A DNA stretch of 28,037 bases, taken from an uncultured Eubacteriales bacterium. Its GTDB lineage: Bacteria; Bacillota; Clostridia; Oscillospirales; Oscillospiraceae. The translations under genes were made by a program, and so were the position numbers. The notes beneath the pieces are model-generated. The model saw only the letters and a list, made by a program, of their open reading frames with translations, did not search any database and had not been told where the DNA came from. The stretch lies in the NCBI GenBank assembly GCA_900547405.1, contig URGL01000031.1:1-28037 (forward strand), in the 5' to 3' direction. Positions 15,785 through 23,873 of this stretch are shown piece by piece (position 1 is the first letter of the stretch; each line of letters begins with the position of its first letter).

Positions 15785-16867
15785 ATGAAATCTACCAAAA
15801 ACCGCTTTTTCCTTCTCTTTGCCGCCTTGTTCCTGGCCCTGACCCTGGCCTGCTGGTTCCACAGCCCCAGGGCCGAATCCCTCACGGAGCGGCGGAAGCT
15901 GGCCCAAAAGCCGGAGCTGACTCTCAAAAGCTTCACCGGCGGCAGCTTTGCCTCCTCCTTTGAAAGCTACAGCCAGGATCAGTTTCCCCTGCGGGAGGGC
16001 TTCCGGACTCTGAAAGCTCTGTTCCAGACGAAGGTCCTGGGCCGTCAGGACAACAACAATATCTACGTCAGGGACGGCTGGCTGGCCCAGCTGGAGTACC
16101 CGGAGAACCTCTCCTCGGCAGATTACGCCGCCTCCCGGTTTCAGCAGGTATATGACCGGTACCTATCCGGCAGCAGCCGGGTATATCTGTCCGTGATCCC
16201 GGACAAAGGGTACTTTCTGGAGGGCATCCCCAAAATGGATCACGGTGCCTTTGTATCCCGGCTCCGGGAGAAGACCCCCTTCGCCGCATACATCGACCTC
16301 TTCCCCACCCTGACCCTGGACAGCTACTATCGCACGGATACCCACTGGCGGCAGGAAGCGATCCTCCCTGCCGCCCAGGCTCTGGCCAAGGCCATGGGAA
16401 AAGAAATCGGCAGCGGCTTTACGGCTGCGGATACCGGCATCTGCTTCAAAGGGGTCTACGCCGGACAGTCCGCCCTCCCTGTTTCCGGCGAAAGCATGTA
16501 TTATGTAACCTCCCCCACCCTGTCTGCCGCCACCGTCTGGGACGGGGAGCAGGGCAAAGCCATAGGCGTCTATGATTTTGACCGTCTCACCGGCAGGGAC
16601 CCCTACGAATTCTACCTCTCCGGCTCCCTGTCTCTTGTCACCCTGAGAAACGAAAACGCCGCCGGGAAGGACCGGCTGATTCTCTTCCGGGATTCCTTCG
16701 GCAGCAGCATTGCCCCCTATTTTCTGGACTGCTACCAGGAGGTGACTCTGGTGGATATCCGCTATATCCCCGTGAACCGACTGGGCCGGCTCCTGGACTT
16801 TGAAAATGCGGACGTGCTTTTCCTCTACAGCACCCTGGTGCTGAACCACAGTGAGACTCTGAAATAA
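15785..16867 (+). CDS. DHHW family (AlgJ/AlgX-like) extracytoplasmic acetylation protein
   Basis: A 360-residue secreted or membrane-tethered protein of the SGNH-like DHHW group, the usual partner of MBOAT enzymes. I chose ATG 15785 because AGGAG lies 7 nt upstream and the protein then starts with a signal anchor (NRFFLLFAALFLALTLACWF, residues 6-25). Downstream are ERRKLAQKPELT, FESYSQDQFPLREGFRTLKA, the catalytic-type motif YYRTDTHW (Asp185, His187), and RDSFGSSIAPYF with Asp303 and Ser304. The presumed job is to accept acetyl from the MBOAT channel and place it on an extracellular glycan. A larger open frame starting at 15101 overlaps the MBOAT gene and is not the real start. Confidence 0.92.
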   Translation: MKSTKNRFFLLFAALFLALTLACWFHSPRAESLTERRKLAQKPELTLKSFTGGSFASSFESYSQDQFPLREGFRTLKALFQTKVLGRQDNNNIYVRDGWLAQLEYPENLSSADYAASRFQQVYDRYLSGSSRVYLSVIPDKGYFLEGIPKMDHGAFVSRLREKTPFAAYIDLFPTLTLDSYYRTDTHWRQEAILPAAQALAKAMGKEIGSGFTAADTGICFKGVYAGQSALPVSGESMYYVTSPTLSAATVWDGEQGKAIGVYDFDRLTGRDPYEFYLSGSLSLVTLRNENAAGKDRLILFRDSFGSSIAPYFLDCYQEVTLVDIRYIPVNRLGRLLDFENADVLFLYSTLVLNHSETLK

Positions 16868-16869
16868 AA

Positions 16870-16912
16870 GGGCTGTCTCGAACGATTTTAAAAAATCGTT
16901 TTGAGACAGCCC
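16870..16912. terminator. Bidirectional terminator between the DHHW and AraC genes
   Basis: GGGCTGTCTC-g-AACGATTTT / AAATCGTT-t-GAGACAGCCC makes a long, nearly perfect stem between two converging genes. T-rich sequence follows on both strands (CCCCTTCATTTT on plus, CCTTTTATTTC on minus). The GCTGTCTC half-site recurs at 27921, near the repeats at the right end. Confidence 0.88.
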
Positions 16913-16923
16913 CTTCATTTTCG

Positions 16924-17790
16924 TTATTCATTCAGCAATTCCGCATCAGACAATGTGGGGTCAAAACTGCCTTGAATGGTGGGTACAGAGCGAGTATTTA
17001 GTACATAGCCGGGGGGCAGCGTAGTGGGGGTAAAGCCAGTGACTTCTCTGAAGACACGGTTGAAACTGCGAATTGTATTAAATCCACAGCGCAGCATGAC
17101 ATCTGTAATTTTCATAGTCGGGGCACTGTCAAGCAGCTGTACAGCCTTTTCAATGCGTACTACGTTTAGGTATTGTGAAAAGGTCATGCCAGCCTGCCGC
17201 TTGAAATAGCGGGAGAAATAAGCATCAGACATATTCATAAATTGTACGGCATTCTGATATGTGATGTGTTCATATTCCAGATCAATATGGTTCAGCAATT
17301 GCTTATAGCGGGTGATTACGTCACTGAATTGCCACTGAGCTTTCCTTAATGGTTCTCCTCGAAAGACGTCAACCAAAATTTCTCCTATCATGGCTTCTGT
17401 ACGGCATTCGAAGAAGATAGGCTGATTCTGGAGTTCATGTCTTATTTCAGACAGCTTTGGAAGAATGCCATACCGGTCTTCAAACACTGGGTTTTCTAAT
17501 GCGAAGGGGGAGGTAATGGGATCATACATCTTCTCATCGAACAGGCAGACGAGCAGAACACTGTCCGGGCTTGCGCTGATGTAATGAACGCGGCCACTAT
17601 GACAGAAGATACATTGCTGCTGGGTAATGTTGAACATGGTATCATCCAACATAACCTGAGCGCTTCCCTCACGGCATGCTATTAATTCATGTTCCATGTG
17701 CCAATGTGAGATGTTGTGTAAGTTCCTGTATTTGCCTACCCAAACGTGCTCATTGCCTGCATACGCTCGTTTCTCAAATTTTGCTAACAT
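16924..17790 (-). CDS. AraC family transcriptional regulator
   Basis: A 288-residue regulator. The N-terminal half is a cupin-type ligand domain (SHWHMEHELIACREGSAQ, CIFCHSGRVHYIS). The C-terminal half holds the two AraC helix-turn-helix units: AVQFMNMSDAYFSRYFKRQ, then ITDVMLRCGFNTIRSFNRVFREVTGFTP. It has an unusual tail of about 30 residues beyond the second unit. It is transcribed away from the hydrolase genes, with a good promoter at 17822-17850 and an AAGGAG site. The divergent arrangement makes the adjacent hydrolase gene its likely target. The ligand is unknown, and arabinose is only a guess from the araAB genes further along. The gene is visibly more AT-rich than the clusters to its left. 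Confidence 0.93.
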   Translation of the reverse strand: MLAKFEKRAYAGNEHVWVGKYRNLHNISHWHMEHELIACREGSAQVMLDDTMFNITQQQCIFCHSGRVHYISASPDSVLLVCLFDEKMYDPITSPFALENPVFEDRYGILPKLSEIRHELQNQPIFFECRTEAMIGEILVDVFRGEPLRKAQWQFSDVITRYKQLLNHIDLEYEHITYQNAVQFMNMSDAYFSRYFKRQAGMTFSQYLNVVRIEKAVQLLDSAPTMKITDVMLRCGFNTIRSFNRVFREVTGFTPTTLPPGYVLNTRSVPTIQGSFDPTLSDAELLNE

Positions 17791-17821
17791 TAGAGAAGTC
17801 TCCTTAATAAGTCAATAAATG

Positions 17822-17850
17822 TCTATAACAGAAAAAAGAAAGACTTTCAA
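17822..17850 (-). promoter_or_regulatory. Sigma-A-type promoter of the AraC gene
   Basis: On the minus strand TTGAAA (17845-17850), a 17-nt spacer and TATAGA (17822-17827) lie about 30 bp upstream of the start. The 236-bp divergent gap also holds three purine-rich direct repeats (A-rich then GAC) ending at 17844, 17896 and 17941, which are candidate regulator sites. I did not find a convincing promoter pointing toward the hydrolase gene, as expected if it depends on an activator. Confidence 0.6.
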
Positions 17851-18026
17851 ATCAGGAAGTAGTGGGGTAATATTAACACAAAGGAAAGAAAAAGACAAGC
17901 CGTATTTATGGAAAACGCCAATATGAGACAAAAAGAAAGACAGGGCGAAATAATCAATGTCCATGTATGTTGTACGGTGATCGCGACGCCGTATCACAGA
18001 TAGAAAGAACAAAAGGAGATAACAAC

Positions 18027-19904
18027 ATGAAAGAGAGTAAGCTGCCCAAACGATTTTGGCTGATCATCGCGGTCGCTATGATCCTCGTGAGTATGATTGG
18101 CTCCAATTTGGTGCAAAGTGATGGCGGGAAAGTAAAAATTCACAAAGTGAATCTGGTGGTTGCTGATGGTGCGGAGCTGTATGCGCAGATGTACATTCCC
18201 GAGCAGGCCAGCGCAGATCATAAGCTGCCTCTGGTAATTGTACAGCATGGCAGCCAGCACAACCTGCAAATGCAGGACATGAATATGGTGGAATTAGCGC
18301 GCCGTGGCTTTATCGTGATCTCCGGAGACGCCTTTGGGCATGGCAGTTCTACGCCAAGAGGCTTCGTCGACCCATCTATGAACTTTGCCAATATGCGCTA
18401 TCTGCTGGAATACGCCTGCAACAATCTGGATTGCGTTGACATGGACAAAATCGGAATCTGCGGCCATTCCATGGGCGCTTCCATCACCACGACAACGCTA
18501 AAGTACTATGTGGAGCAGGAAGCCAGAGGCCTGGGGGTCAACAAAATCAAGGCATGTCTGGAAATTGGTTATGACCCGGAGTATGTCCCCTATACTTTTG
18601 AGGGGATTGAAGAACCAGTTTACGCAGATTCTGATTGGGGCGTCATTGCTGGCAAATACGACGAATATTTCTTCCGTCAGCCCGATGCGGGCAATGATCC
18701 TGCCCATATCCTGGAAAGCAAGGCGGCACTGGACTTTATCCACCAGGTAGACCCTGCAGCGGAGGGCCCTGTTCAGGAGGGCAAGTATTATCAGGGCGAG
18801 ATTAACGGTAAGGAGTGCTACCGCGTTTACTATCAGAACCCTGAGATTCATCCGCAGAATACATTCTCTTCCAATACTTCCCGTGATGTAACGGAATTCT
18901 TCTACACCTGCTTGGGTGTGCCGGACGGTTACAGCTACATTGACCCCAGTAATCAGGTTTGGCTCGGCAAGCAGCTGCTCAATGGCCTTGGGCTTGCGGG
19001 TATTCTGTTGTTCCTGTTCCAGTTTGCTTCCTGGATTATGGATGCGGTTCCCTTCTTCTCTACACTGAAACGAGGAAATAAAGTTCTTCCGGAGGCCCCC
19101 GCACTGGATACACCGAAAAAGCGCTGGGTCTATTGGGTAGGTTACGTGCTGAATATGCTGCTTCCGGCGGCACTTGCCATGCCGGTTATGCACTACTGGG
19201 TTGGCAAGCAGTCCTTTGCACCTATGACGGTTACAAAGTGGTTTGGCGAAGGTACAACAACGGAGGTTGCCGCCTGGGCACTGGTTGCATCTGCCTGTAT
19301 CCTGGCCGTATTTCTGCTGTCCTATTTTCTGTTCAGCCGGAAGTACGGAATGTCTACCGACGGCTGGGGTTACAAAACCAGCGCACCCAATTTCTTTAAA
19401 AGTCTGTTGCTGGCCTTTATGACGTTCCTGACTGCCTACGCCTTTGTCTTTATTGCAGACTTCTTCTTTGTGACTGACTTCCGTTTCTGGCTCATTGCTA
19501 TGCGCACTTTCAATGCCAATAAGGTAATGTATTGGCTGGCCTATCTCCCTGCGTTTGCGGCCTTCTATCTGGTCAACTCTCTGGTCGTTGAGGGTGGCAA
19601 CCGAATCAAGGGGATGCCGGAGTGGGCTGTCACGACATTGAGTTGTCTGGCAAATTTCCTGGGTTTGGCGATCCTGATTTCTATCCAGTACATCGTCTAT
19701 GCCAAGACTGGAACCTTTGTTTTCAACGCTATGCGAACCCACAATTTGTTCCCGTTCCTGGTACAGGTACCTGTGGCAACCCTGATTACCAGACGGTATT
19801 TCAAGGAAACCGGAAGCATTTACCTGGGGAGCTTTACCATAGCGATGCTGTATACCATGATGCAGGTCACGCAGGTTTCTACCAACTTGGGATTGATTCC
19901 TTAA
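18027..19904 (+). CDS. Membrane-anchored alpha/beta hydrolase with C-terminal polytopic membrane domain (paralog 1)
   Basis: A 625-residue protein. The start at ATG 18027 was chosen over an upstream in-frame ATG because AAAAGGAG lies 9 nt before it. Residues 10-28 (FWLIIAVAMILVSMIGSNL) form a signal anchor, placing the following domain outside. The hydrolase domain (about 40-300) has VIVQHGS, ELARRGFIVISGDAFGHG and KIGICGHSMGAS with nucleophile Ser148. GKYDEYF supplies the likely Asp212, and His275 is a candidate third member. After SNQVW come about eight membrane segments, including a loop with TDFRFW shared with paralog 2. The dienelactone-hydrolase/esterase-like fold is clear, but the substrate and the purpose of the membrane domain are unknown. 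The AraC gene diverges from it. Confidence 0.88.
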   Translation: MKESKLPKRFWLIIAVAMILVSMIGSNLVQSDGGKVKIHKVNLVVADGAELYAQMYIPEQASADHKLPLVIVQHGSQHNLQMQDMNMVELARRGFIVISGDAFGHGSSTPRGFVDPSMNFANMRYLLEYACNNLDCVDMDKIGICGHSMGASITTTTLKYYVEQEARGLGVNKIKACLEIGYDPEYVPYTFEGIEEPVYADSDWGVIAGKYDEYFFRQPDAGNDPAHILESKAALDFIHQVDPAAEGPVQEGKYYQGEINGKECYRVYYQNPEIHPQNTFSSNTSRDVTEFFYTCLGVPDGYSYIDPSNQVWLGKQLLNGLGLAGILLFLFQFASWIMDAVPFFSTLKRGNKVLPEAPALDTPKKRWVYWVGYVLNMLLPAALAMPVMHYWVGKQSFAPMTVTKWFGEGTTTEVAAWALVASACILAVFLLSYFLFSRKYGMSTDGWGYKTSAPNFFKSLLLAFMTFLTAYAFVFIADFFFVTDFRFWLIAMRTFNANKVMYWLAYLPAFAAFYLVNSLVVEGGNRIKGMPEWAVTTLSCLANFLGLAILISIQYIVYAKTGTFVFNAMRTHNLFPFLVQVPVATLITRRYFKETGSIYLGSFTIAMLYTMMQVTQVSTNLGLIP

Positions 19905-20000
19905 TGGCGTAAAGCGCACATCTTTGAACGGCTTCCTGGTGCCCTTTTTATTCCTTTTTTTATTTACGCAGTTGCGATAATAATTGTCGGTTGATTGTAA

Positions 20001-20249
20001 AATGAAATTTGGAACTTTGTTGACTTCAGTAAGATTATTGCCATGGGTCACTCCATGGGTGGCCAGTACACGATGGCTTTCTCTCTGGCCAATCAGAAGG
20101 ACGTATTTCTGCAAGTTAACTTGGGAATGAATGTCCATGGTTTCCTGCCAGAGTCAGACCAGCTACTATCTGCTGACCAATTTTGCCACCAAGTGGCCGG
20201 GAATCTTCTGATACCGTTTTCCAATGAAATACAACTCACCTTGATTTAG
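20001..20249 (+). pseudogene. Remnant of a third alpha/beta hydrolase paralog
   Basis: An open frame bounded by a stop at 19998 reads NEIWNFVDFSKIIAMGHSMG and then GQYTMAFSLANQKD. This matches VDMDKIGICGHSMGA of the upstream hydrolase around its nucleophile Ser, but there is no start region, no N-terminal half and no downstream membrane domain. A second frame from about 20150 (QTSYYLLTNFATKWPG, then stop) suggests a frameshift within the remnant. It lies between the two intact paralogs and is read as a decayed copy. No ribosome site supports translation. Confidence 0.68.
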
Positions 20250-20304
20250 AAAGCTCTGATTCAATCAGCAAGAACTGGGAGCGAACGAATTTTCTTTAGC
20301 CGAA

Positions 20305-20351
20305 GGGTTCAAAAGTGGTGGAATGCGTATGTATTTCCCACTTTTGAACCC
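20305..20351. repeat. 14-bp inverted repeat with a 19-nt loop
   Basis: GGGTTCAAAAGTGG (20305-20318) and CCACTTTTGAACCC (20338-20351) are perfect complements. No T-run follows on either strand, so it is not a standard terminator. It lies in the 570-bp gap between the two hydrolase genes, just after the pseudogene, and could be a recombination scar, a mobile-element end or a regulatory site. The rest of that gap shows nothing recognisable. Confidence 0.7.
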
Positions 20352-20475
20352 GCACGGATAGCAAAGAAGATCCGCTGTCCAGTCGCAGAGGATTTATTCA
20401 GAGGTTCCCTAAAATACAGCATGCGAAGATTATACACAAACTAAAAAGTAGCACTTGGAAAGGATACAATGTCTT

Positions 20476-22320
20476 ATGTCAAGAAAAACAAAAACCACTG
20501 CGGTTATCTCACTGATCCTGGTATTTGTGTTTATGTTTGTTGCCGCTGGCTTTAATAATGATTGGGGTCGCGTCCATATTTCGGATGTCTATTATCCCAA
20601 TTCTGAGGGAGGTATGATCCACGCACAGTTGTTCATTCCTGAAAATGCGTCTTCTGCGAATCCTCTCCCCGCTATCCTGAATATGCATGGCGGCAGCGAT
20701 TATCTGCAAACGGTAAGCAACTACAGCCTGGAATTGGCACGACGCGGCTATGTGGTACTGTCTGTGGACGCTTACGGCAGCGGTGCGTCTGACTATATTG
20801 ACGGAAAAGCGGCTGTAAACGCCGGTGTTGGGCAGGAAAGCACCTCGGCGCTGAAAATGGACGGCGGCGCATCCCTTGGCATCGAGCAGCTGCTGTCGTA
20901 TAAGTTTGTAGACAAGGAAAACATCGGCCTAACGGGACATTCCATGGGCGGAACCTACATCGCCAATGCGGCGCTGGAATATGCGGATAGCGTGAAAGCT
21001 ATCATGCCCTGGGGGTCCGGGTCTTTTGTAGACAAGATGAAGTCAACGGATTCTTCCGAATTCCGGTTTAACGTGGGTTACATTAACGCGCAGTGTGACG
21101 AAATGGTGTATTTCGCTACAGGCGAGAAAACCGGCAAACTTTTGGATGACGCTTCTCTGAAAGACTTTTTCGGAACAAATGCGCGAATTGTGCCGGAGCA
21201 GGTGTACGGCAGTTTTGACGAAGGCACAGCAAGAGTGATTTATACCCCTAAGGCCACCCACATCGGCAATATCATCTGCAAAGGTTCTGTCGGTGCCATG
21301 GCCAGCTTTTTTGAAATGGCCATGCCCACAGATTCCGGAATTTCTTCCGATAATCAGGTGTGGATGTACAAGGAGGCGTTCAGCGTTCTGGCTATTGCGG
21401 CACTTGTCGCTTTTATGATCAGCTTCGCATTTGTACTGCTGGACAGCCCGACATTTGCGTCTCTGAAGCGTTCCGGCGGGAAGGCAATTGTTGGTGGAAG
21501 CAGTGTGCCGCGTTTGATTGGTACGTTGATCTGTATTGCTGTACCCGCGCTGACCCTGCATAAGGTGGGTCTGTGGCTGGCAACAAAGAAGGCTACGAAG
21601 CTCCTTCCGATGAACTGGGCAAACAATCTGATGTGGCTGGCGGTTATCAATGCGTTGATCATGCTGGTTGTGTTCCTGGTATGGCATTTTGTTTGGGGTA
21701 AAAAGGAAGGCAGCTGCCTTGCGGCCTATGGCTTTGCCGAAGATGACGGCAAGGTTCGTGCTTCCGGGATCCTCAAAGCGTTCCTGTTTGCCGTGACGGT
21801 GATTGCCACTATCTACTTTATCGTAAACCTCTGCTACGGCCTGTTTAAGATTGACTTCCGTTTCTGGCAGTTTGGTATTATGCCCATTACGCTGAAACGG
21901 TTTGCGTACTTCATTCCCTATGGCGTCTTCTTCCTGGTGGCATTTGGAATCATGAACACTGTGAGCACAGCCTTTGCTTCCATTGGCGAGAAAGGAAACA
22001 AGGGAAGTACCGCCAAGCAGTATCTGCTGGGCTGGCTAATCGGGGCAGGCGGTTATACGGTGATCATGCTGATCTATTACATCGGCCTGCGCACGACATT
22101 CCGGCCTCCGTTCTTCTTTGCCTATGCTCCCTTCTCCAATGGACACCCAAATTCTCTGGTATACAGCATGAAGACGACGGTCCTGGTTCCCACATTTACG
22201 ATTGTGTCCCTTGTTAATACGGCGTTGTACAGAAAGACGAAGAACGTTTATGTCGGCTGGTTTGTGGCGGCATTTATGGCTGCGATGATCCTGATTTGCA
22301 CGAATGCTTTTGCGGTCTGA
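20476..22320 (+). CDS. Membrane-anchored alpha/beta hydrolase with C-terminal polytopic membrane domain (paralog 2)
   Basis: A 614-residue protein with the same architecture as the gene at 18027. The start at ATG 20476 follows AAAGGA by 11 nt; an ATG at 20469 is out of frame. The signal anchor is TTAVISLILVFVFMFVAAGF. The hydrolase domain has ILNMHGGSD, ELARRGYVVLSVDAYGSGAS and NIGLTGHSMGGTY with Ser156, Asp208 in QCDEMV, and His262 in ATHIG, a complete candidate triad. The membrane half begins after DNQVW, includes KIDFRFW, and has about eight segments. Shared landmarks with paralog 1 (AQ-x-[YF]IPE-x-AS, ELARRG, NQVW, LKR, DFRFW) show common descent, but overall divergence is high. It is 73 bp upstream of araA on the same strand. 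Confidence 0.88.
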   Translation: MSRKTKTTAVISLILVFVFMFVAAGFNNDWGRVHISDVYYPNSEGGMIHAQLFIPENASSANPLPAILNMHGGSDYLQTVSNYSLELARRGYVVLSVDAYGSGASDYIDGKAAVNAGVGQESTSALKMDGGASLGIEQLLSYKFVDKENIGLTGHSMGGTYIANAALEYADSVKAIMPWGSGSFVDKMKSTDSSEFRFNVGYINAQCDEMVYFATGEKTGKLLDDASLKDFFGTNARIVPEQVYGSFDEGTARVIYTPKATHIGNIICKGSVGAMASFFEMAMPTDSGISSDNQVWMYKEAFSVLAIAALVAFMISFAFVLLDSPTFASLKRSGGKAIVGGSSVPRLIGTLICIAVPALTLHKVGLWLATKKATKLLPMNWANNLMWLAVINALIMLVVFLVWHFVWGKKEGSCLAAYGFAEDDGKVRASGILKAFLFAVTVIATIYFIVNLCYGLFKIDFRFWQFGIMPITLKRFAYFIPYGVFFLVAFGIMNTVSTAFASIGEKGNKGSTAKQYLLGWLIGAGGYTVIMLIYYIGLRTTFRPPFFFAYAPFSNGHPNSLVYSMKTTVLVPTFTIVSLVNTALYRKTKNVYVGWFVAAFMAAMILICTNAFAV

Positions 22321-22337
22321 TCAGGTGACCAACTAAG

Positions 22338-22367
22338 GAGCAAAGAGACTGGGAGGCTTCTTTGCTC
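22338..22367 (+). promoter_or_regulatory. Hairpin in the leader before araA
   Basis: GAGCAAAGA ... TCTTTGCTC forms a 9-bp stem in the 73-bp gap between the hydrolase and araA. No T-run follows, so read-through into araA is likely; attenuation or mRNA processing is possible. The araA ribosome site (AAAGGAG) lies 13 bp further on. Confidence 0.45.
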
Positions 22368-22393
22368 TGTCAAATGCAAAGGAGAAAGCAAAA

Positions 22394-23860
22394 ATGAAAA
22401 ACTACGAATTCTGGTTTATCGTCGGCAGCCAGACCCTTTATGGGCCGGAAGTGCTGGAAACGGTGGACGCCCGGGCAAGGGAGATGGCGGCTTATCTGAC
22501 GGAAAGGCTGCCATATCCTCTGGTATACAAGGGAACCGCCAAATCCGCTGAAGAGATTTCCGCGGTTGTGCGGGAGGCCAATTATCAGGAGAAATGCTGC
22601 GGCCTGGTTACCTGGTGCCACACTTTCTCGCCCAGCAAAATGTGGCTCAGCGGTCTGAAGGTTTTGCGGAAGCCCTACTGCCATTTTGTGACGCAATATA
22701 ACCGGGATATCCCCAATGACGAGATCGATATGGATTTCATGAACCTGAACCAGGCGGCGCATGGAGACCGGGAGCATGGTTTCGCGGGGGCAAGGCTGCG
22801 CCTGCCGCGGAAAATCATTGCGGGCTATTGGCAAACCCCTACCGCGGCGGAGCGGTTGGGCCGCTGGATGCGAACGGCGATTGGCGTTGCCGTGTCCAGG
22901 AACATGAAGGTCATGCGTTTTGGAGACAATATGCGGGATGTTGCCGTGACCGAGGGCGATAAAATCGAGGCCCAGCTGAAATTCGGCTGGCAGGTCAATA
23001 CCTGGGCGGTAGGCGATCTGGTGGCGGAAATGGCCACGGTTACGGAAGAAGAGGTCAAGGCCCAAATGGCGGCGTATCTGGGAAAATACGATCTTGCCAC
23101 GGAAAACCGGGAGGCCGTTGCCTATCAGGCCCGGGAGGAAATTGCCATCAAGCGGATGCTGGACCGGGAGGGCTGCCGGGCCTTCGCGGATACCTTCCAG
23201 GATCTGTACGGCCTGGAGCAGCTGCCTGGCCTGGCGGCCCAGGATCTGATGGCGCAGGGCTACGGTTTCGGCGGCGAGGGCGATTGGAAAGTGGCGGCGC
23301 TGCTGGCGGTCATGAAAGCCATGGGCAAAGACGAAAACGGCGCTTCCGCATTTATGGAGGACTACACCTATCATCTGGAGCCGGGCAGAGAGTATTCGCT
23401 GGGCGCACATATGCTGGAGGTCTGCCCCAGCGTGGCCCAGGGAAGGCCCCGGATCGAAACACATCCTCTGGGCATTGGCATGAACCGGAAGGATCCTGCC
23501 CGGCTGGTATTCAACGGCAAGGCGGGGAAAGGCATTGTGGCGAGTCTGATCGATATGGGTGGCCGGTTCCGGCTGATCGTTCAGGATATCGAGGCGGTGG
23601 ATCCGATTATGGACATGCCAAATCTGCCTGTGGCCCGGGTCATGTGGCGGGCCATGCCGGATCTGCTTACGGGTGTGGAATGCTGGATCACCGCAGGCGG
23701 TGCCCACCATACGGTTCTGAGCTATGACGTAACTGCCGAGCAGATGCGGGATTGGGCCGCGATTATGGGTATCGAGTATGTCCATATCGACAAGGACACC
23801 ACCCAAGAGAAGCTGGAACAGCAGCTGATGCTGCAGGACATCGCCTGGAAGCTGCGCTGA
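22394..23860 (+). CDS. araA: L-arabinose isomerase
   Basis: Converts L-arabinose to L-ribulose in the cytoplasm, the first step of the bacterial arabinose pathway. Its 488 residues match the usual length of about 490-500. The N-terminus YEFWFIVGSQTLYGPEVLE, the motif VTWCHTFSPSKMW, the metal-site regions FMEDYTYHLEPG and LGAHMLEVCPS, and the late AGGAHHTVLSYDV are all canonical. The start at ATG 22394 has AAAGGAG 9 nt upstream. The kinase gene follows 13 bp after the stop. The GC-rich codon use contrasts with the hydrolase genes just upstream. Confidence 0.97.
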   Translation: MKNYEFWFIVGSQTLYGPEVLETVDARAREMAAYLTERLPYPLVYKGTAKSAEEISAVVREANYQEKCCGLVTWCHTFSPSKMWLSGLKVLRKPYCHFVTQYNRDIPNDEIDMDFMNLNQAAHGDREHGFAGARLRLPRKIIAGYWQTPTAAERLGRWMRTAIGVAVSRNMKVMRFGDNMRDVAVTEGDKIEAQLKFGWQVNTWAVGDLVAEMATVTEEEVKAQMAAYLGKYDLATENREAVAYQAREEIAIKRMLDREGCRAFADTFQDLYGLEQLPGLAAQDLMAQGYGFGGEGDWKVAALLAVMKAMGKDENGASAFMEDYTYHLEPGREYSLGAHMLEVCPSVAQGRPRIETHPLGIGMNRKDPARLVFNGKAGKGIVASLIDMGGRFRLIVQDIEAVDPIMDMPNLPVARVMWRAMPDLLTGVECWITAGGAHHTVLSYDVTAEQMRDWAAIMGIEYVHIDKDTTQEKLEQQLMLQDIAWKLR

Positions 23861-23873
23861 AAAGGGGGAACAT

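Noticed and set aside
18498..20138. 546-codon minus-strand frame opposite hydrolase 1
   Set aside because: It has no recognisable domain and a Gln/Arg/His-rich composition, while the plus strand holds a conserved hydrolase with membrane segments and a ribosome site.
20455..20478. Frameshift at the start of hydrolase 2 (ATG 20469 is closer to the AAAGGA but out of frame)
   Set aside because: From AAAGGA to 20469 is only 4 nt, too short, whereas ATG 20476 lies 11 nt away, close to the 9-10 nt seen for neighbouring genes. No indel is needed.
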